Assembly (NCBI RefSeq): GCF_008000895.1
Contig: NZ_CP042823.1
Coordinates: forward strand, 1,116,001 to 1,180,000
Origin: Methylobacterium sp. WL1
GTDB taxonomy: Bacteria; Pseudomonadota; Alphaproteobacteria; Rhizobiales; Beijerinckiaceae
Direction of reading: 5' to 3'
DNA length: 64,000 nucleotides
Shown: positions 1 through 8,159 of the stretch, piece by piece
Position numbering within the stretch: the first letter of the stretch is position 1
How the letters are laid out: each line of letters begins with the position of its first letter
Translations under genes and position numbers: made by a program
Notes under the pieces: model-generated
What the model saw: the letters and a program-made list of their open reading frames with translations, nothing else
What the model was told of the DNA's origin: nothing
Databases searched by the model: none

Positions 1-71
1 CCGTGCTCGACCAGCCGCGCCCCGATGGCGCTGCCCATCGCGCCAGGGGCGATCACCGCGATGGTGGGCAT
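1..71 (-). CDS. NAD(P)-binding oxidoreductase, N-terminus only
   Basis: The first 23 codons of a minus-strand gene run off the left edge of the window. The start MPTIAVIAPGAMGSAIGARL is a Rossmann nucleotide-binding beta-alpha turn with a G-x-M-G-x-x-x-G arrangement. This is typical of the 6-phosphogluconate / 3-hydroxyisobutyrate dehydrogenase superfamily. The ATG at 71 is preceded on its strand by a GGAG-like ribosome site (GGCTCCC context). Substrate cannot be inferred from so short a piece. Confidence 0.6.
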   Translation of the reverse strand, partial: MPTIAVIAPGAMGSAIGARLVEH

Positions 72-191
72 GGGAGGCTCCGAAAATGCGCTGCCGGGAC
101 AATGGTAGCCGGCGCGCTCACGATGTCATCACGTGCTCCACGATCCGGGATCGCCTTTACGATCACACGGCACGCCGATAATCTTCCAAGC

Positions 192-479
192 ATGGCCCAA
201 CGTGCAGAGCATCCGCCCGAGCAGCCCAGGCATTGGCGCCTCCAGGACGCCAAGAGCCGGTTTGGCGAACTCGTTCGGCGAGTCAGGAGCGATGGCCCGC
301 AGCATGTGACTGTCCAAGGCCGGGAGGCCGTCGTCGTGATCTCCGCTGAGGAGTTCCGTCGGCTCACCGGACCTGCGACGGGCCAGTCGCTCATCGATGC
401 GCTGCAAGCCTCACCCCACCGGGACATCGATCTTGAGCCCGAATCTGTGGTGATGCCGGTTCGCGATGTCGGCTTGTGA
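192..479 (+). CDS. Phd/YefM-type antitoxin of a VapBC-like pair
   Basis: This 95-residue protein has the Phd/YefM antitoxin layout: RLQDAKSRFGELVRRV as DNA-binding start, then HVTVQGREAVVVISAEEF as the conserved strand-helix, and a variable C-terminal tail that would wrap the toxin. The frame is open further upstream, but ATG 192 gives the usual family length and the preceding codons have no family resemblance. Its TGA overlaps the GTG start of the PIN-domain toxin (GTGA), so the two are translationally coupled. It is expected to neutralise the toxin and repress the operon. Confidence 0.85.
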   Translation: MAQRAEHPPEQPRHWRLQDAKSRFGELVRRVRSDGPQHVTVQGREAVVVISAEEFRRLTGPATGQSLIDALQASPHRDIDLEPESVVMPVRDVGL

Positions 480-910
480 CTCGCTGGCTGCTCGATACCA
501 ACGTCCTGTCTGAGTTACGCCGTCCGCGACCCGAGCAGAGGGTCGTGGCCTTCGTCGCCGCCCAACCGCTCGACCCCCTCTTCGTGAGCTGTGTAACGCT
601 CGCAGAACTCCGCTTCGGGATCGAGCGGCTCGCTGACGGAGCCCGTCGGACGGACCTGGCCGATTAGCTCGCGCACCGGCTCAGGCCGATGTTCGAGCGA
701 CGCATCTTGCCCCTCGACGAAGACGTGATCGTGCACTGGCGATTTCTGGTCGAAGAGGGCCGGCAACGCGGGCACACGTTCTCGCAGCCGGACCTGCTGA
801 TCGCCGCAACGGCCCTGGATGCAGGACTGACACTAGCCACGAGAAACACCTCGGACTTCGCGCAGACCGGCGTCCCGATCTTCAATCCATGGACCGGCCC
901 GCTCCCTTGA
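476..910 (+). pseudogene. VapC-like PIN-domain toxin interrupted by an amber codon
   Basis: Read through one TAG, the frame codes a full-length PIN ribonuclease toxin of about 144 residues. LLDTNVLSELR supplies the first acidic residue, VTLAELRFGI the second, and after the stop FSQPDLLIAATAL and TRNTSDF supply the last two. The TAG at 665-667 sits where this family usually has tryptophan, so a single TGG to TAG change explains it. Nothing else in the frame is disturbed, which suggests a recent mutation or a sequencing error. The truncated 63-residue product lacks half of the active site and should be inactive, while the antitoxin upstream is intact. It is tail-to-tail with the aminotransferase gene, 20 bp away. 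Confidence 0.85.
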
Positions 911-930
911 GTCTTGCGTAGGGGCGGGAC

Positions 931-2244
<1,314 letters not shown>

Positions 2245-2262
2245 CTAGGATCGTGCCGATCC

Positions 2263-2288
2263 GAAGAGGCCGAGTGAAGAGGCCGAGT
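2263..2288 (+). repeat. Two tandem 13-bp copies just before parD
   Basis: GAAGAGGCCGAGT occurs twice head-to-tail, ending 1 bp before the parD ATG. Each copy carries a purine-rich GAAGAGG that can act as a ribosome binding site. The duplication could also be an operator for the ParD ribbon-helix-helix repressor. Confidence 0.7.
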
Positions 2289-2289
2289 C

Positions 2290-2580
2290 ATGCCACCCGC
2301 CGAGACGATCAGCGTCACGCTGCCTCCCGAGACGGTCCGCACCCTGCGCGAGCGCGTCGAGGCCGGCGAATACGCCTCGCTCGGCGAGGTTTTGGAGGAC
2401 GCGGTGCAGGCTTGGCAGAGCCGGCGCCAGGAGGATGCCGAACGTCTCGACGCGATGCGCGCCCGCATCCGCCGCTCCCTCGACGACCCGCGGCCGCCGC
2501 TGAGCGTCGAGGAGGTCCGAGCTCACATCAAGGCCCTTCATGCCGAGACCGTGAAGGCCCACCGGAATGCGACGCCTTAG
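2290..2580 (+). CDS. parD: ParD-like ribbon-helix-helix antitoxin
   Basis: This 96-residue protein matches ParD antitoxins. The short N-terminal strand ETISVTLPPETV is followed by LRERVEAGEYASLGEVLEDAVQAW, the two helices of a ribbon-helix-helix DNA-binding fold. The charged C-terminal half would bind the toxin. It overlaps the downstream parE by 14 bp. The complex should repress its own promoter, and the tandem 13-bp repeat just before the start is a possible operator. Confidence 0.85.
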   Translation: MPPAETISVTLPPETVRTLRERVEAGEYASLGEVLEDAVQAWQSRRQEDAERLDAMRARIRRSLDDPRPPLSVEEVRAHIKALHAETVKAHRNATP

Positions 2581-2899
2581 GGTCGTCTTCCGTGCGGAAG
2601 CCGAGTTCGATCTGCTGCAGATCTACCGTTGGGTCTACGAGGCGAGCCGCGACCCGAGCGTTGCCGACCGGTTTCTGAACCGGCTCGTCAGCCGCTGTGA
2701 ACGTGTCGGCGACGCACCTCATGGTGCTCGCCCGCGCGACGATTTGGAGCCCGGGTTGCGGACGGTATCGTTCGAACGATCCGCTGTGATCGCTTATCAC
2801 GTCAACGGCGATCGGGTGGAGATCGTCAACGTCTTCTACGGCGGCCGAGACTTCGAGACCCTGTTTCAGGGCGGGGATCAAGCAGGCGGGACGAACTGA
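2567..2899 (+). CDS. parE: ParE/RelE-superfamily toxin
   Basis: This 110-residue toxin has the ParE signature: RVVFRAEAEFDLLQIYRWV as first strand and helix, DRFLNRLVSRCERV as the second helix, then PGLRTVSFERSAVIAYHV and VEIVNVFYGGRDFETLF as the C-terminal strands. It begins with ATG 14 bp inside parD, the normal coupled arrangement. Family members inhibit DNA gyrase, whereas the RelE branch cleaves mRNA. The ParD partner favours the gyrase branch. Unlike the vapC-like and brnT toxins in this window, its frame is intact. Confidence 0.85.
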   Translation: MRRLRVVFRAEAEFDLLQIYRWVYEASRDPSVADRFLNRLVSRCERVGDAPHGARPRDDLEPGLRTVSFERSAVIAYHVNGDRVEIVNVFYGGRDFETLFQGGDQAGGTN

Positions 2900-2983
2900 G
2901 AGCGACCTGCGTCGCGTGCAGCACGGGCATCGGCCCCTCGACGGGCCCTCGCACCGGCCAGCCCGCCTCCCTATCTCCCAACC

Positions 2984-4009
2984 ATGACACCGCTCTCCGT
3001 CCTCGACCTCTCCTTCGTCAGCGCCGATTCGACCCCGGCGCAGGCGCTGCACGACACGCTGGCGCTCGCGCGCCACGTCGACGGTCTCGGCTACCGGCGC
3101 TACTGGCTGGCCGAGCACCACGCCCTGCCCAACGTGGCGAGCCCGGCCCCCGAGATCATGATCGGCCAGATCGCCGCCGCGACCCGGGTGATCCGGGTTG
3201 GATCGGGCGGCATCATGCTGCCGAACCACGCACCGCTGATGGTGGCCGAGCGGTTCCGAGTGCTGGAGGCCCTGTTTCCGGGCCGGATCGACCTCGGCCT
3301 CGGGCGCGCGCCCGGCACCGACGGGCTCACCGCCCGAGCCTTGCGCCGCCGGGAGGCGCCCGGCGAGGGGGGCAACGACGACTTCCTCGACCGCCTGCAG
3401 GAGTTGCTGTTCTGGGACGGCGGCTTCCCGGAGGGGCACCCGTTCGGGAAGATCCAGGCGAGCCCGTCCGGCGTGCCGCTGCCGCCGATCTTCCTGCTCG
3501 GATCGTCCGACTACAGCGCCCAGCTCGCCGGCGACATCGGCTGCGGCTTCGGTTTCGCGCAGCACTTCTCCGGGATGCCGGCCGAGGCCCCGATGCTGGC
3601 CTATCGCCGCCTGTTCCGGCCGACGCGGCTGGGCACACAGCCCCACGCGATCCTCGCGGTGGCGGCGATCTGCGCCGCCACCGACGCGGAGGCCGAGCGC
3701 CAGGCCGCGAGCGCCCGCCTGTCGACCCTGCGACGGGAGCGCGGCGAGTACCGGCCGCTGCCGAGCTTGGACGAAGCGCTCGCCTATCCGTATTCCGATG
3801 CCGAGCGGGCCCAGATCGAGCGCGGCCGCGACAAGCTGCATGTGGGCGGGCCGGAGACCCTGCGGGCGCGGCTCATGGACCTCGTGGCGCGGACGCAGGC
3901 CGACGAACTGATGATCGTCACGGCGATCCCCGACCAGGCGGCGCGGCACGACTCCTATACGCAGCTGGCGCAGGCCTGGGGGCTCGGCGCGGTCTCGGAA
4001 GCGGCCTGA
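2984..4009 (+). CDS. Luciferase-like flavin-dependent monooxygenase (LLM class)
   Basis: This 341-residue TIM-barrel protein belongs to the bacterial luciferase-like superfamily. Seen features are SVLDLSFVSADSTPAQAL at the start, YWLAEHHALPNVASPAP near residue 45, and RIRVGSGG-like and PGRIDLGLGRAPGTD segments, all typical of the MsnO8-type subgroup. It would use reduced flavin and oxygen on an unknown substrate. It ends tail-to-tail with cysN. Relatives act on sulfonates or sulfides, but nothing here links it to the sulfur genes beyond position. Confidence 0.85.
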   Translation: MTPLSVLDLSFVSADSTPAQALHDTLALARHVDGLGYRRYWLAEHHALPNVASPAPEIMIGQIAAATRVIRVGSGGIMLPNHAPLMVAERFRVLEALFPGRIDLGLGRAPGTDGLTARALRRREAPGEGGNDDFLDRLQELLFWDGGFPEGHPFGKIQASPSGVPLPPIFLLGSSDYSAQLAGDIGCGFGFAQHFSGMPAEAPMLAYRRLFRPTRLGTQPHAILAVAAICAATDAEAERQAASARLSTLRRERGEYRPLPSLDEALAYPYSDAERAQIERGRDKLHVGGPETLRARLMDLVARTQADELMIVTAIPDQAARHDSYTQLAQAWGLGAVSEAA

Positions 4010-4020
4010 CGGTCAGGGAC

Positions 4021-4097
4021 CCCAATGGGCTAGCCCGATCCCAGGGCTTCGCCCTGGACCCTCAAAAGTCCCGGACCCTGTGGATCCGGGACCTTGG
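4021..4097. repeat. 3'-end palindromic repeat, copy A (degenerate)
   Basis: Contains the CAGGGCTTCGCCCTGGACCC stem and a divergent version of the AAAAGGTCTCGGACCTTTT stem seen in full at 10.0, 38.1 and 39.7 kb. It lies between the convergent LLM gene and cysN and is a likely two-way terminator. Confidence 0.75.
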
Positions 4098-4099
4098 CT

Positions 4100-5506
4100 T
4101 CAGCGCCCCAACAGGCGGCCGAGGCGACCGAGCAGGCCGGGGGCCTTCTCGTCAGGCGGTGCGGCGGAGGCCGCTGGCGCAGCCTCGCCCTTGGGCGCCA
4201 GGACCAGCCCGAGCGCTGCGGTGTCGGTCGTCTCGCGGTCGATCAGGATCAGGCTGCCGGTCTCGCGGTTGGCCGCGTAGGCATCCACCGCCACCGGACG
4301 GTCGAGGCGCAGGGACACGTCCGCGATGTCGTTGGCGGTGAGGCGCTCGGCCGGGCCCGGCTTGCCGGTCTCGGGATCGATCCGGGAGATGATCCGCTCG
4401 ACGGTGGCGTTGACCGTGGCGGTGCCGATCTTGGCGAGCAGGCTCGCCCCCGGCGCCAGTTCGGTCTCGGCCGCCCAGAACAGACGGGCTTCGAAGCTCT
4501 CGGCGACCCGCAGGGGCGCGCCGGATGCCGCGATCACCTGCCCGCGGGAGGCGTCGATCTGGTCGGCCAGCACCAGGGTGACCGATTCGTCCTCGCCGGC
4601 CTCCGCAAGGTCGCCGTCGGCGGTGTAGACCCGCGCCACCGTCGAGGTCCGGCCGGAGGGCTGGATGGTGACGGCGTCGCCCGGGCGGACCCGGCCGCTG
4701 GCGATCCGCCCGCTGTAGCCGCGGAACTCGGAATTCGGCCGGTTGACCCATTGGATCGCCATGCGGAACGGGGCGTTGAGCGCCTCCGCGTGCACCGGAA
4801 CGGTCTCCAAGTAGTCGAGCAGGGTGCCGCCGGTGTGCCAGGGGGTGGCGATGCCGGGCTCCACGACGTTGTCGCCGTTCTTGGCCGAGAGCGGGATCGC
4901 CTTGATCTCGGCGAAGTTCAGATCGCGGGCAAACTCGGTGAAGCCCGAGCGGATCGCGTCGAACGTGTCCTGCGACCAGCCGACCAGGTCCATCTTGTTC
5001 ACCGCCAGAACCACCCGGCGGATGCCCAGCATCGAGACCAGCAGGGCGTGGCGCCGGGTCTGGCGGATCAGGCCCTGCCGGGCGTCGACCAGGATCACAG
5101 CCACGTCCGCGGTCGAGGCGCCGGTGGCCATGTTGCGGGTGTACTGCTCGTGACCGGGGGTGTCGGCCACGATGAACGAGCGCTTGTCGGTGGAGAAGAA
5201 CCGGTAGGCGACGTCGATGGTGATGCCCTGCTCGCGCTCGGCCTGGAGGCCGTCGACAAGCAGCGCCAGGTCCATCTCCTGCCCCTGCGTGCCGTGGCGG
5301 CGCGAGTCGCGCTGGAGCGCCGAGATCTGGTCGTCGAAGATCTGCTTGGTGTCGTGCAGCAGCCGGCCGATCAGGGTCGACTTGCCGTCATCCACCGAGC
5401 CGCAGGCGATGAAGCGCAGCACGGCCTTGCTCTGGTGGGCGGCCAGGAATGCCTGATAGGTGGCGGCACGGTCGCTGAACGCGGTGGGAGCCTGGTGCAC
5501 GGTCAT
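4100..5506 (-). CDS. cysN: Sulfate adenylyltransferase subunit 1 (GTPase)
   Basis: CysN (468 aa) is the GTPase subunit that drives ATP sulfurylase (CysD) to make adenosine 5'-phosphosulfate from sulfate and ATP. Translation-factor GTPase motifs are all present: P-loop GSVDDGKST at 36-44, DTPGH at 115-119, and NKMD at 170-173, followed by beta-barrel domains. It ends at a short basic-hydrophobic tail (LLGRLGRLLGR) with no fused CysC APS-kinase domain. That agrees with the APS-type CysH encoded upstream, which needs no PAPS. The start ATG shares one base with the cysD stop (TGATG), so the pair is translationally coupled. Confidence 0.95.
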   Translation of the reverse strand: MTVHQAPTAFSDRAATYQAFLAAHQSKAVLRFIACGSVDDGKSTLIGRLLHDTKQIFDDQISALQRDSRRHGTQGQEMDLALLVDGLQAEREQGITIDVAYRFFSTDKRSFIVADTPGHEQYTRNMATGASTADVAVILVDARQGLIRQTRRHALLVSMLGIRRVVLAVNKMDLVGWSQDTFDAIRSGFTEFARDLNFAEIKAIPLSAKNGDNVVEPGIATPWHTGGTLLDYLETVPVHAEALNAPFRMAIQWVNRPNSEFRGYSGRIASGRVRPGDAVTIQPSGRTSTVARVYTADGDLAEAGEDESVTLVLADQIDASRGQVIAASGAPLRVAESFEARLFWAAETELAPGASLLAKIGTATVNATVERIISRIDPETGKPGPAERLTANDIADVSLRLDRPVAVDAYAANRETGSLILIDRETTDTAALGLVLAPKGEAAPAASAAPPDEKAPGLLGRLGRLLGR

Positions 5507-6456
5507 CAGAAATACCCCTCCTGCTTCTTGCGCTCCATGGCGCCCGCGCCGTCCTTGTCGATCACCCGGCCCTGGCGCTCCGAGGTGCGCGCCGCCAGCG
5601 TCTCGCCGACGATCTCGGGCAGCGTGGCCGCGTCGCTCTCCACCGCGCCGGTGAGCGGGTAGCAGCCGAGCGTCCGGAAGCGGACGAGGCGCTGCTGCGG
5701 AACCTCGCCGGGCTCCAGCGGCAGCCTGTCGTCGTCGACCATGATCAGCTGGCCGTCGCGCTCCACCACCGGGCGCTCGGCCGCGAAGTAGAGCGGCACG
5801 ATCGGGATTTTTTCCTGCTCGATGTAGAGCCAGATATCGAGCTCGGTCCAGTTGGACAGCGGGAACACCCGCAGGGACTCGCCGCGCTTCTTCTTCAGGT
5901 TGTAGAGGTGCCAGGGCTCTGCGCGCTGGCGCTTGGGATCCCAGCGGTGCTGCGCGGTGCGCAAGGAGACGATCCGCTCCTTGGCCCGGCTCGCCTCCTC
6001 GTCGCGGCGGGCACCGCCGAAGGCCGCGTCGAACTTGTACGTGTCGAGCGCCTGACGGAGCGCCTGGGTCTTCATCACGTCGGTGTGGACCTCGGAGCCG
6101 TGGCTCACCGGCCCGATGCCGCGGGCGAGCCCGTCCGGGTTGGTGTGGACCAGGAGGTCGAGGCCGAGCTCCTTCACCCGGGCGTCGCGGAAGGCGATCA
6201 TCTCGCGGAACTTCCACGTCGTGTCGACGTGGAGCAGCGGGAACGGCAGGGTGCCCGGCGCGAAGGCCTTGAGGGCCAGGTGCAGCAGCACCGAGGAATC
6301 CTTGCCGATCGAGTAGAGCATCACCGGGTTCTCGGCCTCGGCGACCGTCTCCCGGAAGATATGGATGCTCTCGGCCTCCAGCCGCTTCAGGTGGCTGAGG
6401 CGGTCGGCGGAGGCGGGGGCGCCCGTCGGCACCGCGGCGGCGAGGGCTGCGCTCAT
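5506..6456 (-). CDS. cysD: Sulfate adenylyltransferase subunit 2
   Basis: CysD (316 aa) is the catalytic ATP-pyrophosphatase subunit of ATP sulfurylase. The PP-loop motif [13 protein letters not shown] is at 48-60. Further conserved segments include [26 protein letters not shown] and the nucleotide-binding [23 protein letters not shown] region, given here in parts. ATG 6456 is chosen because it overlaps the cysH stop (ATGA) and gives the normal family length. It works with CysN in the same operon. Confidence 0.95.
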   Translation of the reverse strand: MSAALAAAVPTGAPASADRLSHLKRLEAESIHIFRETVAEAENPVMLYSIGKDSSVLLHLALKAFAPGTLPFPLLHVDTTWKFREMIAFRDARVKELGLDLLVHTNPDGLARGIGPVSHGSEVHTDVMKTQALRQALDTYKFDAAFGGARRDEEASRAKERIVSLRTAQHRWDPKRQRAEPWHLYNLKKKRGESLRVFPLSNWTELDIWLYIEQEKIPIVPLYFAAERPVVERDGQLIMVDDDRLPLEPGEVPQQRLVRFRTLGCYPLTGAVESDAATLPEIVGETLAARTSERQGRVIDKDGAGAMERKKQEGYF

Positions 6457-7265
6457 CGGGCGAACTCCGGCTGGCGGGTCTTCACGTCTGGGGTGCTCTC
6501 GAAGATGGCGGGCTCCTGGCCCGGCTGGATCGACGCGGAGGGCTGCCCGACATGCAGGCCGCACTCCTTCTTCTCTTCCTGCTCCCACCACCAGCGCCCG
6601 GCGCGCTCCGGCTCGCCGAGCTTCACGGCGCGGGTGCAGGGGGCGCAGCCGATCGACGGGAAGCCGCGATCGTGCAGGACGTTGTAGGGAATGAAGTTCT
6701 CGCGCACGAAGCTGTCGACCTGCGCCCGGGACCAGTCGGCCAGGGGGTTGAGCTTGATCAGGCCGCGGGCGGGATCGAACTCGGCGAGCGGCGTCTCGGC
6801 GCGGTTGGCCGACTGGCCGGCGCGCAGGCCGGTGAGCCAGCCGCTCGCGCCGTCGAGGGCGCGGCCGAGCGGCTCGACCTTGCGGAACCCGCAGCAGGCC
6901 TGCCGGGCCGCCACCGAGCGCCGGAAGCCGTTGATGCCCTCGTCGCGCACGAAGGCCTCCTCGGCGGTCCGCTCAGGCGCGTAGGCGCCGATCCGGATCC
7001 CGTAGGCCGATTCGGTCTCGGCCCAGGTGTCGTAGGCCTCCGGGAACAGCCGGCCGGTATCGAGGGTGACGATCTCGACGCGGCCCTTCGCCAGCCCGGC
7101 CATCGCCAGCCCGTGGGTCAGCGCCTGGTCCTCGACGCCGAGGCTCGTGGTGAACACGAGCCGGCCCGGGATCTCGGCGGCAATCAGGTGGAGGCGACCT
7201 GGCAGATCGAGCCCGGACAGCCGCTCGGACAGGGACTCGGCCATCGTTCGGTCCGGACGGGTCAT
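6453..7265 (-). CDS. cysH: Assimilatory adenylyl-sulfate (APS) reductase
   Basis: CysH (270 aa) reduces adenylyl sulfate to sulfite with thioredoxin. The PP-loop-like [11 protein letters not shown] is at 39-49 and [13 protein letters not shown] at 66-78. The paired cysteines C124-C125 and C207/C210 (CAPC) are the four ligands of a [4Fe-4S] cluster that marks APS rather than PAPS reductases. The catalytic cysteine is C235 in KKECGLH. Residues after 245 are a non-conserved tail. The start may be ATG 7265 or the internal methionine at residue 8. It leads the cysHDN operon and diverges from the Lrp gene. Confidence 0.93.
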   Translation of the reverse strand: MTRPDRTMAESLSERLSGLDLPGRLHLIAAEIPGRLVFTTSLGVEDQALTHGLAMAGLAKGRVEIVTLDTGRLFPEAYDTWAETESAYGIRIGAYAPERTAEEAFVRDEGINGFRRSVAARQACCGFRKVEPLGRALDGASGWLTGLRAGQSANRAETPLAEFDPARGLIKLNPLADWSRAQVDSFVRENFIPYNVLHDRGFPSIGCAPCTRAVKLGEPERAGRWWWEQEEKKECGLHVGQPSASIQPGQEPAIFESTPDVKTRQPEFAR

Positions 7266-7533
7266 CGCGACATGTCCTGAGGTTGGTGCGTGGGATAAGG
7301 GCGCGGATCACGCCGCACCCAGTTGTCGTCGGGTCGAAATGTTCGCTATAACGAACGAAGTCAAGGCGGCTCGGGTGCTTGTCGGGCATATCCGGGTGGC
7401 CTGGCGTGCGGTGGCGCACCCCGTTCCTCCGCGCCCGAGACCCCGCACGACAAAAGATTCTTCTCGGCGGCCCTCAGAAACGCCTAAACTCCCCGCGCGC
7501 GGCCCAGCGTGGAAGGATCCCACGGAGACGACT
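7266..7533. promoter_or_regulatory. Divergent cysH / lrp control region
   Basis: This 268-bp non-coding gap lies between the divergent starts of cysH and the Lrp/AsnC gene. It contains a 16-bp near-palindrome, GTTCGCTATAACGAAC, at 7341-7356, with 5-bp perfect arms. The site is 76 bp upstream of the cysH start and its centre (TATAAC) could also serve as a -10 element. A GTTC-N8-GAAC palindrome of the same length and arms occurs before cysJ. Confidence 0.6.
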
Positions 7534-8049
7534 TTGGACGCCATCGATCTCAAGATTCTCGCCTTGCTCCAGGCGGACGCGACCCTCTCCATCGCGGCGA
7601 TCGGCGAGCGCGTCGGCCTGTCTCAGACGCCGTGCTGGAAGCGCATCCAGAAGCTGGAGGCCGACGGCGTGATCGACCGGCGGGTGGCGGTGCTCGACCC
7701 GGTCAAGCTCGGCCTCGGCCTCACCGTGTTCGTCTCGATCGAGACCGCGGACCACTCCCAGGAATGGCTGCAGCGCTTCGCTGCGACCATCTCGGCCATG
7801 CCGGAGGTGCTGGAATTCTACCGGATGGCCGGCGACGTGGATTATATGTTGCGCGTCGTGGTTGCCGACATGCAGGCCTATGACAGCTTCTACAAGCAGC
7901 TTATCGCGGTGCTGCCACTGAAGAACGTCACCTCGCGATTCGCCATGGAGAAGGTGAAGTCCACCACCGCCCTGCCGCTGCCGGCACCCCCGAAAACCGG
8001 CCGCCACCTCCCCGGCACCGGTCCGGTCCTCGCCGTGGTTGGAGAATGA
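7534..8049 (+). CDS. Lrp/AsnC-family transcriptional regulator
   Basis: This 171-residue protein has the Lrp/AsnC layout: helix-turn-helix DAIDLKILALLQADATLSIA then VGLSQTPCWKRIQKLEADGVI at residues 2-50, and an alpha-beta ligand-sensing (RAM) domain with LEFYRMAGDVDYMLRVV near residue 95. The last 20 residues are a Pro-rich tail. A TTG start is chosen because GGAG lies 6 bp upstream and the product then begins like other family members. It sits between cysH and cysJ. Some relatives, such as DecR/CyuR, respond to cysteine, so control of sulfur assimilation is a reasonable inference but not shown. Confidence 0.88.
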   Translation: MDAIDLKILALLQADATLSIAAIGERVGLSQTPCWKRIQKLEADGVIDRRVAVLDPVKLGLGLTVFVSIETADHSQEWLQRFAATISAMPEVLEFYRMAGDVDYMLRVVVADMQAYDSFYKQLIAVLPLKNVTSRFAMEKVKSTTALPLPAPPKTGRHLPGTGPVLAVVGE

Positions 8050-8060
8050 TCTTCTCTTTT

Positions 8061-8128
8061 ATTGCGGCGCAACGAATGCAATATCCTAGTTCAGGCGCGT
8101 TCTGCAAAAAGAACGTTTTCGATTGACA
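8061..8128 (+). promoter_or_regulatory. Putative cysJ promoter and operator region
   Basis: Contains an ATTGC-N12-GCAAT inverted repeat at 8061-8082, the 16-bp palindrome GTTCTGCAAAAAGAAC at 8099-8114 (5-bp arms), and a TTGACA -35-like hexamer at 8123-8128. The palindrome shares the GTTC-N8-GAAC form and length with the one before cysH. No strong -10 was seen. Confidence 0.55.
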
Positions 8129-8159
8129 CCGGCCTCGTAGGCCACGACATGGTCCCCTG

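Noticed and set aside
665-667. Pyrrolysine or selenocysteine recoding of the VapC stop
   Set aside because: The codon is TAG in a simple PIN protein, no recoding machinery is visible, and a TGG to TAG change explains it more simply.
7341-8114. LexA (SOS) boxes, because of GTTC/GAAC words
   Set aside because: The alphaproteobacterial SOS box is a direct repeat (GTTC-N7-GTTC). Here the words are inverted with N8 spacing and lie before sulfur genes.
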